From positions 2,666,001 through 2,730,000 of the forward strand of contig NZ_CP080412.1 in NCBI RefSeq assembly GCF_019457635.1: DNA of 64,000 nt. The letters run 5' to 3'. The position numbers and the translations under genes are program-made. Source of the stretch: Shewanella mangrovisoli (GTDB lineage Bacteria > Pseudomonadota > Gammaproteobacteria > Enterobacterales > Shewanellaceae). Shown one piece after another: positions 27,324 through 35,597 of this stretch (position 1 is its first letter; each line of letters opens with the position of its first letter). The notes under the pieces were generated by a model that was not told the origin of the DNA, did no database searches, and saw nothing but the letters and a program-made list of their open reading frames with translations.

Positions 27324-27922
27324 AATACCTCCCTTAGAATGAGCCAAATATCCAAAGCAAGATACGGATAAATCCCATTGGCGCCAATACCACCTAGGGA
27401 TGAAAACACTAAAGTAGATCATCCATTGTAGATAAATCCATCAGCATGAAATGGGACAGAAGAGCGTTAAATATTGAAAAACTAATATCATTACTTGGTT
27501 ATTCAATGCAGACCATATTTAAGGGCGAACCATGGTATTTGCTCAACGACACGGTGAATAGAAATATAGGATTTCTAAGTTTATGAACGAGAGCCATGGT
27601 CGTTCTCATGCGTCGCTGCATTGCACGACATTCAGGCGTCCAGCCTATCAGATGGCGAACTTGCCGTTAAACAGGGATGTTGTTCAAGTCCTTCCTTGGA
27701 TGCAGGGCCGCCCCATCAGATGTGAATGGATTCACGAATGCCGCGATGGCATGGATGCCAAAAAGCGGCGTTGGGGTGGTCGTCTCGCTAATCACCATGG
27801 CTCAACTATTTAACATTGTCGTAATCTTTAGACTTAATAATCTCACTCTGCAAGCTTTGGGACAAAAGCGTGTTACGAAGGGGTCGTGCTGACATGCCCT
27901 CTGCCGCTTGTAATTGTATTAA
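27324..27922. other. Intergenic region with repeat-like sequence
   Basis: About 600 bases between the hypothetical gene and the HEPN gene. No convincing ORF; the short frames have no ribosome-binding site and are odd in composition. 27580-27800 holds several short dyads and GGATGC/GATGCC-type words (see the separate repeat entry). The remainder is AT-rich with no clear signals. Confidence 0.5.
27575..27805. repeat. Repeat-like intergenic segment, possibly a dispersed element remnant
   Basis: Contains GAACGA-N9-TCGTTC (27585-27605 area), GGCATGGATGCC near 27745, and repeated GGATGC-type and CAGATG words over about 200 bases. This word pattern resembles non-coding dispersed repeats found in Shewanella intergenic regions, but that is recollection rather than a comparison. 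Ends are not defined, and no terminal inverted repeats or target duplications were seen. Confidence 0.35.
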
Positions 27923-29314
27923 TTAATCACACCGTAGTTCTACACGGGTTGGCAACTCATCCAAGAAAGCAGGTAATTTTTTGCTAAAGCCTGTTTCTTC
28001 AAAGCCAAAGAGAGAAAAATAGTAGATAGCTCTTAGTAATGTTTCCGAACAAAAATCAATAGCACAAAAATCCAATCTCTCATCGACTGATGAGCCATGA
28101 ACGATTTTTGAACGTGCTTTGTAGAGTTGTGTTGCTTTACTTTCAATTAAATCACTAAGCCCACTGTGAGTAATATTTAAATGAGTAACTCTTTGTTTGA
28201 ATAACTTTGTAAGATCACCATCATGAAAGTTGACCAAGGCTTCCATTGAACTGACTAGCTTTTGTATTTGCTGATATAAGTTAGGCTCTGTAGTGGCATC
28301 TCCATACCATAGCAAAGATCGTTCTAAACGCTCTACGACCCTCTGACTAGAAAAGTGAGGGGTCAAAAGCAATTCAGGGATCTGCAATACGGTGTCTATA
28401 AGGTTTGCTTCTGTAGCTCTACCCTCATGAAAGGCTCCCCAAAATAGTGCAGAATTGAACTGGAAAGAGTGAAACTTACGAGTAGTCGTATTGCTCATAT
28501 TTTCTCTGTCTTTTCCAGATCTGTAAAAGTCAAATAGGTGACTATTTCTATCATTGGACGCCAGTAGTGGAATTGCGTTGGGTGATAATCGGGTGGCTAA
28601 AAGTTTCAATGCGTTATAAGTAGTATTTCTCGCTTTTTCTGCCAGTTGTAGTGCAAAACTATTACTGCATTGTGTTTGTACCGAGACTTCAAGATAATAG
28701 TTATAGGCAAATGTCCTTGTATCTTTAAATTGTGTTAGCTGCCTTTCTGTCAAGTCACTTTCGTCTACAGGTAGCAATTGGATGCTTTTGCTTAGTCGTA
28801 ACTTGTTGTTCAAGTTAAATATCGTTACTGGGAACTGAAAAACAGAAGGAGTAAATTCCTTTTTGAAGGCAGACACTCGACGACATACAATTTCGTTTAA
28901 TGTTTGAAACCGAACATCGAATTGCTCTTCGTTATGCATAATACTTCGAGCAAAGCCATCCAGAACAGAATTAACATACTCATACGCTATCGCTTCTATA
29001 ATAGGGTTTAGTTCATATGGTAAACAGTTTAGGTGCCCCTTATGTATAAGCGTTGCTAATTCTCTAACGAGAGATAGGGAACTCGCTGTATGATGCAACT
29101 GGTAAATGCAAGGTTCCTGACTTTTCCATTTCGCCCTCATTTCATCCTTTAAGTCATTAGGAGCATCAATGCATGTAAATATTAAATTGTCCTTTTGCAT
29201 CTCTTGGTAGTAAACGTTAGGGTCATCTATCCAAACTTTATGTGAGCGAGCTAGCTCCATTAACAGTTTTGAAAATGCTTTCTGTCCATCCACTGATAGT
29301 TTCATCAACCCCAT
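27923..29314 (-). CDS. HEPN-domain (Apea-like) protein, possible defence ribonuclease
   Basis: 463 residues, cytoplasmic. The C-terminal third resembles an Apea-like HEPN domain: IQKLVSSMEALVNFHD, then LFKQRVTHLN, then LYKARSKIVHGSSVDE with the Rx4H ribonuclease motif at R401-H406. The N-terminal 250 or so residues have no recognisable domain. HEPN proteins with this motif are metal-independent RNases in abortive infection and toxin systems; RNase function is inferred here. The gene is visibly AT-rich (two hand-counted 60-base stretches gave 19 and 26 G+C; neighbouring genes are far richer), suggesting horizontal gain. ATG at 29314 or 29305 are possible starts. It is alone, with no antitoxin beside it. 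Confidence 0.7.
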   Translation of the reverse strand: MGLMKLSVDGQKAFSKLLMELARSHKVWIDDPNVYYQEMQKDNLIFTCIDAPNDLKDEMRAKWKSQEPCIYQLHHTASSLSLVRELATLIHKGHLNCLPYELNPIIEAIAYEYVNSVLDGFARSIMHNEEQFDVRFQTLNEIVCRRVSAFKKEFTPSVFQFPVTIFNLNNKLRLSKSIQLLPVDESDLTERQLTQFKDTRTFAYNYYLEVSVQTQCSNSFALQLAEKARNTTYNALKLLATRLSPNAIPLLASNDRNSHLFDFYRSGKDRENMSNTTTRKFHSFQFNSALFWGAFHEGRATEANLIDTVLQIPELLLTPHFSSQRVVERLERSLLWYGDATTEPNLYQQIQKLVSSMEALVNFHDGDLTKLFKQRVTHLNITHSGLSDLIESKATQLYKARSKIVHGSSVDERLDFCAIDFCSETLLRAIYYFSLFGFEETGFSKKLPAFLDELPTRVELRCD

Positions 29315-29486
29315 CCACTATAGATTATTATCCGCTTAAACAAAAAATGAGCACTCAAATTTTAGCCCCGTTCGTAAAGACACATTACTGGTATTACGAA
29401 AAGTAAATCAGATGAGGCTTAGAAGAAGTATGTGTTACTTCGCTCGAAACACATAATGGGGCAATAACACTTTATTCCAATTGCAC

Positions 29487-30002
29487 TTAATCGTTATTCT
29501 TCCCATTTGTTTGTCCGGCTAACTGGTCTAATAAAGCGTCCATACTCTGTTCGAGTAGGTCGAGGACTAATTCGAATCCTTGCGTACCACCGTAATAGGG
29601 ATCGGGCACTTCATCCGTGTCGCAATCACCAAAGGACAGCATCAGCTTTAATTTGTATTGGTATTCGGGTGGGCAACGGCGGCGTAGATCTGCAAGATTG
29701 CTATTATCTGCCGCTAAAATAAGATCGAAATGCTCAAAATCGGCCTCAATTACTTGTCTCGCTCGTATACCCTCAAAACTCAAGCCGCGTTTTCTACCCG
29801 CAGCCATAGCGCGACTGTCGGGGAGATCCCCTTGGTGGTAATCAATAGTGCCCGCCGAATCGACTTCGATATTAAGGCGGCGCTCGCGAATTTTAGCGCG
29901 GCAAACGGCCTCGGCGGTGGGCGAACGACAAATATTACCCATGCAGACCATTAAGATACGTCGTACATGCTGATCTTTTGCTAACGCTTTATCTTCTAAC
30001 AA
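29487..30002 (-). CDS. Low-molecular-weight protein tyrosine phosphatase, TTG start
   Basis: 171 residues. The P-loop CMGNICRSP (C20, R26) and the later general-acid region VPDPYYGG define an LMW-PTP (Wzb/YwlE type); it removes phosphate from tyrosine or arginine. Start is the TTG at 30002, eight bases after GAGAGG. The upstream membrane-protein gene ends 20 bases before, so the two are probably co-expressed. No Wzc-like kinase or capsule genes are nearby, so the target is not evident. Confidence 0.85.
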   Translation of the reverse strand: MLEDKALAKDQHVRRILMVCMGNICRSPTAEAVCRAKIRERRLNIEVDSAGTIDYHQGDLPDSRAMAAGRKRGLSFEGIRARQVIEADFEHFDLILAADNSNLADLRRRCPPEYQYKLKLMLSFGDCDTDEVPDPYYGGTQGFELVLDLLEQSMDALLDQLAGQTNGKNND

Positions 30003-30022
30003 CTTAACATCCTCTCGTGTTG

Positions 30023-31045
30023 CTACTTAGGTGTTGATGCCATCTGACCAAAGGCGGGGGAAATACATTTTTTGACTTCAAAATGGTAACCATACTGCTC
30101 ATGGGCAGACTCGGTAATTTCCAATATTTCATAGTCATTTAGCTCAATCACCACTGAGTCGGCCAATTTATCACAACGACTGCGACCATCGGCTTCAAAT
30201 TTATAGGCAAACAAGGCAATTAAATCGCGGATCCCTTTGTAATAGCTATGACCAAAGGCCTTAAGTGTTTCTGTGGTGTCGGTTTGATTAGGCTGCTGCG
30301 TGAGTTCAGTTCCCGCTTGTTCAATACTATCTTCGGCTTTGAGAATGGTTTCGCCTTCATTAACCACTCTTTTATCTATCGAATCATGTTTCAACGCTTG
30401 GGTTTTCTTGGCTAAATCCCCTACCCAGTTTTCACCATCGGTAATCGCAACCAAGTTTAATAACAACACCACAGACAGAATCATACGCACTAGCGCGGTT
30501 GTCACCACAAATCGTTTTTTACTGCCCAGTGGATGTGCCTCAAGTCCTAAAATCCGCAATCCGATATGGAAAAACAAATAACAAGGGATCACCAATTGCA
30601 GCAGGAGTAAGGCAAGGATGGAGATACACACAAACCAAATCGGCAGATACAGCAAAATGGCAAAGTTATGGGTGTAGGACAAATGCGAGGCCGATACACC
30701 GGTTATTTCGTTCACCACACTGCCGCTCGCAGCTAAGGCAAAGTTAGCAATAACCGCATAAAACAGCAGGAAAATGGCTTTGCCCGCCAGCGTATGCCAA
30801 GCCATGGCAAATTTGGGCCAAAACTCAATAATCAAGGCGATAGCGGTGATGATGGCGGCAATCCAAATTTCGGGTTGGAATACCATTAACGTCAGTAACG
30901 CGAACAGGTAACAACGCTGGGCGACATTTAAGCTCTGCCAAAATTGCTTAAGCGTCACGAATGGATGTTTAAGCCATTGAGGCACAGTCAAGGCTTGCCG
31001 CACACGCAGCTTCCAAAGGGTTAATCCATGTTGACCGTCGACCAA
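30023..31045 (-). CDS. Integral membrane protein of unknown function, TTG start
   Basis: 340 residues. About five hydrophobic segments in residues 45-205 (for example CYLFALLTLMVFQPEIWIAA, IFLLFYAVIANFALAA, IWFVCISILALLLLQLVIPC, MILSVVLLLNLVAI) are followed by a hydrophilic C-terminal domain of roughly 140 residues, with a Cys pair (SRCDK and VKKCI) that could form a disulfide. I do not recognise the family. The TTG at 31045 follows AAGGAG at six bases. Its stop is 20 bases before the phosphatase gene. Confidence 0.75.
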   Translation of the reverse strand: MVDGQHGLTLWKLRVRQALTVPQWLKHPFVTLKQFWQSLNVAQRCYLFALLTLMVFQPEIWIAAIITAIALIIEFWPKFAMAWHTLAGKAIFLLFYAVIANFALAASGSVVNEITGVSASHLSYTHNFAILLYLPIWFVCISILALLLLQLVIPCYLFFHIGLRILGLEAHPLGSKKRFVVTTALVRMILSVVLLLNLVAITDGENWVGDLAKKTQALKHDSIDKRVVNEGETILKAEDSIEQAGTELTQQPNQTDTTETLKAFGHSYYKGIRDLIALFAYKFEADGRSRCDKLADSVVIELNDYEILEITESAHEQYGYHFEVKKCISPAFGQMASTPK

Positions 31046-31146
31046 ATCTCACTCCTTGATATGATTGCCCATTAATAATCAATACGATACTCGGCAAAAC
31101 TGTTGTTAAGCATTCGATCTTTATCAAAATTCAACAATTTCGCAAC

Positions 31147-32061
31147 CTATTCTTTATTCTCTGGCGGCATGTCACTTCTTATCCGCAAGAAGCTCGCAAA
31201 GCGCGGTAAGCCATTGACGGTTAATCCAAGATATTTGTAAGTGATAAGTGTGCCAATCGCGGGCGGATGCTGACGCTCGGCCAAGCTAAAACCCGTGCCA
31301 ATACTAAAAACACGGCCATCAGCTGTTTGCACTCTCAATGCGCCCAGTTGCCCGGCAAACTGTCCTTTACCCGCTATATGGCCAATCACTCTGGCCTCAG
31401 CATCTAAATAGGGCTTTAACTTCATCACGTTAGGATTACGACCCGGCGTATATAACGCCGTGCGTCGATGCAGGATTAAGCCTTCACCACCTTGAGCCAC
31501 TAAGGTGTCTAATTTCTGATACAGCGCCTCGACACTCTCTACGCTCACTTGCTCAATCACTTGCAGGTAAACCGATTTACCTGCAATCAAAGTATGCATC
31601 TGCTGATACCGCGCTGCAAAACTCCCTTGCGCCTTGGGTAAATCAAACACCATAAAACGCACATTCTGCCACTCGCTCTCATTCGCTGACGCTTGGCGAA
31701 TCAGCCCTGATATGGCCTCAAACCGCCCTCGCCCGAGCCATAATTCACCGTCCATCGGGGTGGGCGGAAAATCCGCAGTAAACCAACGAGGCGCTAAGAT
31801 GGGATTGCCCTGACGAGTCATTAAGCGTTTGCCATCCCAATAACCGCGCACACCATCGAGTTTTTCGCTGACAAGAAAATCACGGATGTGGGCACTCTTC
31901 TCCTTTGAAAACTCTGTCGCTAATTGAATATTCGGTGCTTGGGGATTGGCATCACTCACAGCCATGAATAAGCCACAAATTCCGCAGTAAAGACCGAAGA
32001 AAACAGCGACACGCAACACAAATGCAAATGTTAAAAAAGGTAAGCGAGTTGTAAGAGTCAT
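31147..32061 (-). CDS. ATP-dependent DNA ligase with signal peptide (LigE type)
   Basis: 304 residues. A hydrophobic leader (TFAFVLRVAVFFGLYCGIC and FMAVSDA) precedes the nucleotidyltransferase core: motif I EKLDGVRG with the adenylated Lys67, then MDGELWLGRG, MVFDLP, EGLILHR (motif IV) and VMKLKPYLDAEA (motif V). An OB-fold ends the protein. This is the minimal, periplasmic ATP-ligase type (Lig E) known in Gram-negatives, suggested to seal DNA outside the cytoplasm, for example during uptake. Function is inferred from family; E. coli-type NAD ligase is elsewhere. Confidence 0.85.
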   Translation of the reverse strand: MTLTTRLPFLTFAFVLRVAVFFGLYCGICGLFMAVSDANPQAPNIQLATEFSKEKSAHIRDFLVSEKLDGVRGYWDGKRLMTRQGNPILAPRWFTADFPPTPMDGELWLGRGRFEAISGLIRQASANESEWQNVRFMVFDLPKAQGSFAARYQQMHTLIAGKSVYLQVIEQVSVESVEALYQKLDTLVAQGGEGLILHRRTALYTPGRNPNVMKLKPYLDAEARVIGHIAGKGQFAGQLGALRVQTADGRVFSIGTGFSLAERQHPPAIGTLITYKYLGLTVNGLPRFASFLRIRSDMPPENKE

Positions 32062-32182
32062 TCCTTTGCCTCTTTATTAAAGCGGTATTGAGCTTCAAGC
32101 TTAGTCTTTAGATTTATTCGCCGCGAATACGACCACAGTCCGGTAACACCCTAGCAGGACTGCGAATTTGTCGGTTTAGCTA

Positions 32183-32211
32183 TTTATACGCTTAAGTTAT
32201 CCGGCTATACT
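32183..32211 (+). promoter_or_regulatory. Candidate dgkA promoter
   Basis: TTTATA (32183-32188), 17-base spacer, TATACT (32206-32211), about 100 bases before the dgkA ATG. The -35 is weak; this is a suggestion only. Confidence 0.35.
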
Positions 32212-32230
32212 GCGGCCTCTTTTTTAAGCT

Positions 32231-32270
32231 CGTTCAAATGTTAACACGCGAGTCGTAGGCGGTTTGAACG
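32231..32270 (+). promoter_or_regulatory. Inverted repeat in the dgkA leader
   Basis: CGTTCAAA (32231-32238) and its exact reverse complement TTTGAACG (32263-32270) flank a 24-base interval. It lies downstream of the candidate -10 and 44 bases upstream of dgkA, so it may fold in the mRNA leader or bind a regulator. Confidence 0.35.
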
Positions 32271-32313
32271 GGTAAATGCTTCGCGAACAATCGCCCAAGT
32301 CGATGGAATTATT

Positions 32314-32685
32314 ATGAAACCAGCAAACAACCACGGTATTAAACGCATCTTTAGAGCGACGGGATTTTCGATGAAGGGCTTAAAAGCCGCTTGGATCCAC
32401 GAAGCCGCTTTTAGACAGGAATTGATGCTGGCCGTAGTCATGCTGCCCGTCGCACTGTTGGTCGATATCAGCACCATGGAACGACTGATGTTGATCTTAA
32501 CCTTGTTTATCGTGTTGATTGTTGAGTTATTGAACTCGGCGATTGAAGCCGTGGTTGACCGTGTTGGCAGTGAAATCCATCACCTCAGTGGTCAAGCAAA
32601 GGATATCGCCTCTGCCGCGGTATTTATGAGTCTAGCGCTCTGCGGTATCACGTGGTTAGTCGTGCTGCTACCGCTATTTATTTAA
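32314..32685 (+). CDS. dgkA: Diacylglycerol kinase
   Basis: 123 residues with three hydrophobic helices. The signature ELLNSAIEAVVDRVG with the conserved Glu and Asn is present. Recycles diacylglycerol released during membrane-derived glucan and lipid A modification to phosphatidic acid. Single gene; RBS is weak. In some gammaproteobacteria it lies beside lexA, but no lexA is here. Confidence 0.93.
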   Translation: MKPANNHGIKRIFRATGFSMKGLKAAWIHEAAFRQELMLAVVMLPVALLVDISTMERLMLILTLFIVLIVELLNSAIEAVVDRVGSEIHHLSGQAKDIASAAVFMSLALCGITWLVVLLPLFI

Positions 32686-32796
32686 TACGCTATTTATTTA
32701 ATACGCTATTGATTAAATGCCTTGATTTAGCAATCTATAACGAGCGCATTTACCTAACAAAGTGAAGTGTTACTGCTTAACTGATTGTTCTGCTTT

Positions 32797-32834
32797 AAAA
32801 AACGCCTTTGAGATATCTCCCAAAGGCGTTTTTT
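32797..32834. terminator. Bidirectional terminator between dgkA and hdfR
   Basis: AAAAAACGCCTTTG (32797-32810) pairs perfectly with CAAAGGCGTTTTTT (32821-32834). Convergent genes dgkA and hdfR lie on either side. Confidence 0.88.
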
Positions 32835-32852
32835 ATATGCGGCTGTTACAGA

Positions 32853-33710
32853 TTAACGTATATCAGCTGACTTATCGGCTAAAAAGCCAATTGCCTGTTT
32901 GATTTGCTCTAAACGGTCATTCTCGGCCCAATAGGCAACATACACACTGCGCGAAATGGCGCTCGCTCCCGCAACTAAATGCAGCTCGCCGCGATTCAGC
33001 AGTGGCTGAACCAAATGCTCGGGTAAAAACGCGCAGCCACCGTTATTCAAGATAAAATCCAAGGCGATACGGGCCGAACTGGTATGTAAGGTCGGCACGG
33101 GTAAGGCGGCATATTCCTGTGCATGCAGGATATTAAAGGCCGTGCCCCAATCCACTTTGACATATTGGCCGGCCTGCACCGCGTTCACCGCCACATCCAT
33201 GGTCTTGGACACCAACAGAAGATTAATTTGGCCTAATTGCACCAGTTCGAATTGGTCCAGTTTGGGTGGGTCGAAGGAAATCGCCAAATCAAGGGTGCGA
33301 TCCATCAATTGCCGTGTCATCACAGTTAATGGCAACACTTCGGTCCGCAGAGCTACACCAGGTAATCCCACATGCAAATGCTGTAAATGCCCTTGCAAAT
33401 AGGCATCCCAGATATTGGGGCCTGCGCCAATGGCGAGTTGAGTCGATTGTAACTGACTGAGGGAAACATCCTGCTTGGCGCGCTCCCAAGCGGTTAATAC
33501 CGCTTCAGCATGCCCAAGCATACGTTCCCCCGCCGGAGTGGGCTGAATATTGTTGCGTTGGCGCTCAAATAAGGCGACGCCAAGAATGCTTTCAAGCTGT
33601 TTTACCCGAAAGCTTACCGCGCTGCGGGTAAGGTAAAGATTTTCCGCGGCCTTGCCAAAATGACGGGTACGGGAGACTTCCAAAAAGGTCTTAAGTAAAT
33701 CGGTATCCAT
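32853..33710 (-). CDS. hdfR: LysR-family regulator HdfR
   Basis: 285 residues. N-terminal winged HTH DTDLLKTFLEVSRTRHFGKA, then LTRSAVSFRVKQLE recognition helix, then a LysR effector domain. Resembles HdfR of E. coli, and the divergent neighbour is the MaoP/DUF413 gene, the same arrangement as hdfR-maoP (yifE) there. HdfR represses flhDC in E. coli; the target set here is unknown. Start ATG at 33710. Confidence 0.85.
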   Translation of the reverse strand: MDTDLLKTFLEVSRTRHFGKAAENLYLTRSAVSFRVKQLESILGVALFERQRNNIQPTPAGERMLGHAEAVLTAWERAKQDVSLSQLQSTQLAIGAGPNIWDAYLQGHLQHLHVGLPGVALRTEVLPLTVMTRQLMDRTLDLAISFDPPKLDQFELVQLGQINLLLVSKTMDVAVNAVQAGQYVKVDWGTAFNILHAQEYAALPVPTLHTSSARIALDFILNNGGCAFLPEHLVQPLLNRGELHLVAGASAISRSVYVAYWAENDRLEQIKQAIGFLADKSADIR

Positions 33711-33741
33711 AAAAATTCTTGACCAACATTGGCAAATTTTT

Positions 33742-33757
33742 TTGATTTATAAATCAA
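33742..33757. promoter_or_regulatory. Perfect palindrome between hdfR and maoP
   Basis: TTGATTTATAAATCAA, a perfect 16-base palindrome 32 bases upstream of hdfR, preceded by a LysR-like dyad CCAACATTGG (33723-33732). Likely site of HdfR autoregulation or the maoP promoter. Confidence 0.45.
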
Positions 33758-33818
33758 TAATACTAGCCAATACTCCAGTTGCAAATCTTTGTATATCAAA
33801 AACTAGAAGGTAACAGCC

Positions 33819-34271
33819 ATGTCTGAACAGTCTTTTTCAAACGCTAACAAGGGTTCTGAGACGGTGAACGGCTCAGCTGCCAGCTTTGTATCCCATAAAC
33901 GTTTTTATGACGATGCCAATTTCCCGAAAGGTTTTAAGCGCAGTGGCGACTTCACCAGTAAAGAAGCCGAACTGCTTGAAATACATGGCCATGCCATGAA
34001 AAATCTCGACGAAGGTAAGACACTCCCTGTCACTGCCGATGAAGCGCAATTTGTCGAAGTCATCAAAGGAAACATCGCTCCCAGTAGCTTGTTAGAGCAG
34101 ATCTGGTTAAAGTACCGCAAACTCGCCCTAGGTAAACCCTTTTATGCCGTGGTTGGCACAGTACATTTGCCCCCCACTAAACCTGAGGCCGAGCCCGAAG
34201 CGGCATTCGATGTGGATGTCGAAATTGACGATGATGTTCAGGATGAAGCTGAACCCGAGGATAAAGAATGA
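33819..34271 (+). CDS. maoP: MaoP / DUF413 family protein
   Basis: 150 residues. The family core RFYDDANFPKGFKRSGDFTSK matches the start of E. coli YifE/MaoP (split here by length limits), then EAELLEIHGHAMKNLDEGK and EQIWLKYRKLALGKPF. MaoP in E. coli organises the Ori macrodomain through the maoS site between it and hdfR. A low-complexity acidic C-terminal tail (EPEAEPEAAFDVDVEIDD) is extra to the E. coli protein. ATG at 33819 with GAAGG upstream. rimK-like gene follows after 20 bases. Confidence 0.85.
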   Translation: MSEQSFSNANKGSETVNGSAASFVSHKRFYDDANFPKGFKRSGDFTSKEAELLEIHGHAMKNLDEGKTLPVTADEAQFVEVIKGNIAPSSLLEQIWLKYRKLALGKPFYAVVGTVHLPPTKPEAEPEAAFDVDVEIDDDVQDEAEPEDKE

Positions 34272-34291
34272 AAATGAAGGTTTGCGATTAA

Positions 34292-35299
34292 ATGCGTGGG
34301 TGGATTTTATATAAAGAAACCGCGACTCAGCTAAAACCTGAATTGTATGAAATTGAACGTCTATTGGCGGCTGCCAAGGCCGACAATATTGAGTTAGAAG
34401 TGTATGCTCCGGATGAGTTCGATCTCACCGTGACGAGAGAAGACAACAAGAGTATTTTGTTAAACGGTCAACCCGTTGAATTACCTGATTTTATCATCCC
34501 TAGAATGGGCTCCGGCACCACTTACTTTGCGTTGGCGATCATTCGCCATTTAGAACGTTTAGGGGTGTACTGCTTAAATCCTTCTAAAGCCATTGAAATA
34601 GTTAAAGATAAGCTCTTTTCCCAGCAATTACTGGCCGAGAAGAACTTGCCCACACCCAAAACCATGTTGGTGAAGTTCCCCGTCGATATCGAACTGGTTG
34701 AACGCCATTTAGGTTTTCCCGTAGTGATTAAAACCCTCTCGGGTTCACAGGGTAGCGGCGTGTTTTTGTCCCATAAGGCCCGTGAGTTTGATGACTTAAT
34801 GCAATTAATCGAGGCGACCAATAAAAACGCCAACATCATTCTGCAGGAGTTTATCGCTAACAGTCACGGCCGCGATCTCAGGGTATTTACCATTGGTGGA
34901 CGCGTAGCCGGCTGCTATGAGCGCCGTGGTCAAGAAGACAGCTTTAAAGCCAATGTTAGCGCGGGAGGTTCGGCGCGCCCCTTCGAGATCACACCTGAAA
35001 TCGAATGGTTGGCGACACAAACAGCCAATATTCTGGATTTAGATGTGGCGGGTATCGATTTGTTATTCGATAACGGCCACTACAAAATCTGTGAAGCCAA
35101 CTCATCCCCCGGTTTCGAAGGCTTGGAATCCTGCTTAAACGTGGATATTGCGGCGCAAATTCTGCACTTTATCCGCATCCGTTTAGGCATGTTTAACAAG
35201 GACGATAAAGCTAGCGAGCCACAGCCAGCTCAGGCGCTGGGATCCGAGGTCAGCGCGGCAGACGTCAGTACGTCTGAGCCCAAATCTGCAACTAACTAG
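34292..35299 (+). CDS. RimK-type ATP-grasp glutamate ligase
   Basis: 335 residues. ATP-grasp fold: DKLFSQQLLAEKNLPTP, VVIKTLSGSQGSGVFLS (phosphate-binding loop), QEFIANSHGRDLRVFTIGG, and GIDLLFDNGHYKICEANSSPG with metal-binding Asp/Glu/Asn. RimK adds glutamate residues to the C-terminus of ribosomal protein S6 in E. coli; acceptor here is unverified. It is directly downstream of maoP with a 20-base gap. A low-complexity Ser/Glu/Ala tail of about 30 residues ends the protein. Terminator follows. Confidence 0.8.
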   Translation: MRGWILYKETATQLKPELYEIERLLAAAKADNIELEVYAPDEFDLTVTREDNKSILLNGQPVELPDFIIPRMGSGTTYFALAIIRHLERLGVYCLNPSKAIEIVKDKLFSQQLLAEKNLPTPKTMLVKFPVDIELVERHLGFPVVIKTLSGSQGSGVFLSHKAREFDDLMQLIEATNKNANIILQEFIANSHGRDLRVFTIGGRVAGCYERRGQEDSFKANVSAGGSARPFEITPEIEWLATQTANILDLDVAGIDLLFDNGHYKICEANSSPGFEGLESCLNVDIAAQILHFIRIRLGMFNKDDKASEPQPAQALGSEVSAADVSTSEPKSATN

Positions 35300-35597
35300 C
35301 ACTGCATATCCTTAAGCTCTTATCTGCGGCTCAGTCTCTACTGGGCCGCTTTTTTTGGCTGAACCATACATTTTCTTCACAAATCACCAAGATGCAAATT
35401 ACCGTGATCCCTGCCACAAGCTCGCCATACCAAGCCAAATAGCCGTACTACTTTTGTTTTAAATCACGAAATAACGCAATTTTTAAAACATTTTATTCAC
35501 ATTTTGAAATTTGCTGTTACACTCCAAATGTCCATAGCTTATGGCACTAAAGTCTGATGTTATCGCTGGATATAATAAGAAAAATACTGGAGTAACG
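35300..35597. other. Intergenic region after the rimK-like gene
   Basis: Contains the terminator listed below, then about 240 bases with the leader of the beta-barrel gene. An AT-rich stretch before 35540 may hold its promoter; none was fixed. Confidence 0.4.
35326..35356 (+). terminator. Terminator after the maoP/rimK unit
   Basis: GCGGCTCAG (35326-35334) pairs with CTGGGCCGC (35341-35349) with one G-T pair, followed by TTTTTTT. Confidence 0.85.

Noticed and set aside
27583..27892. Two overlapping open frames (76 and 71 codons) before the HEPN gene, as a possible antitoxin
   Set aside because: No ribosome-binding site, odd composition, and they lie over the repeat-like words; probably chance frames.
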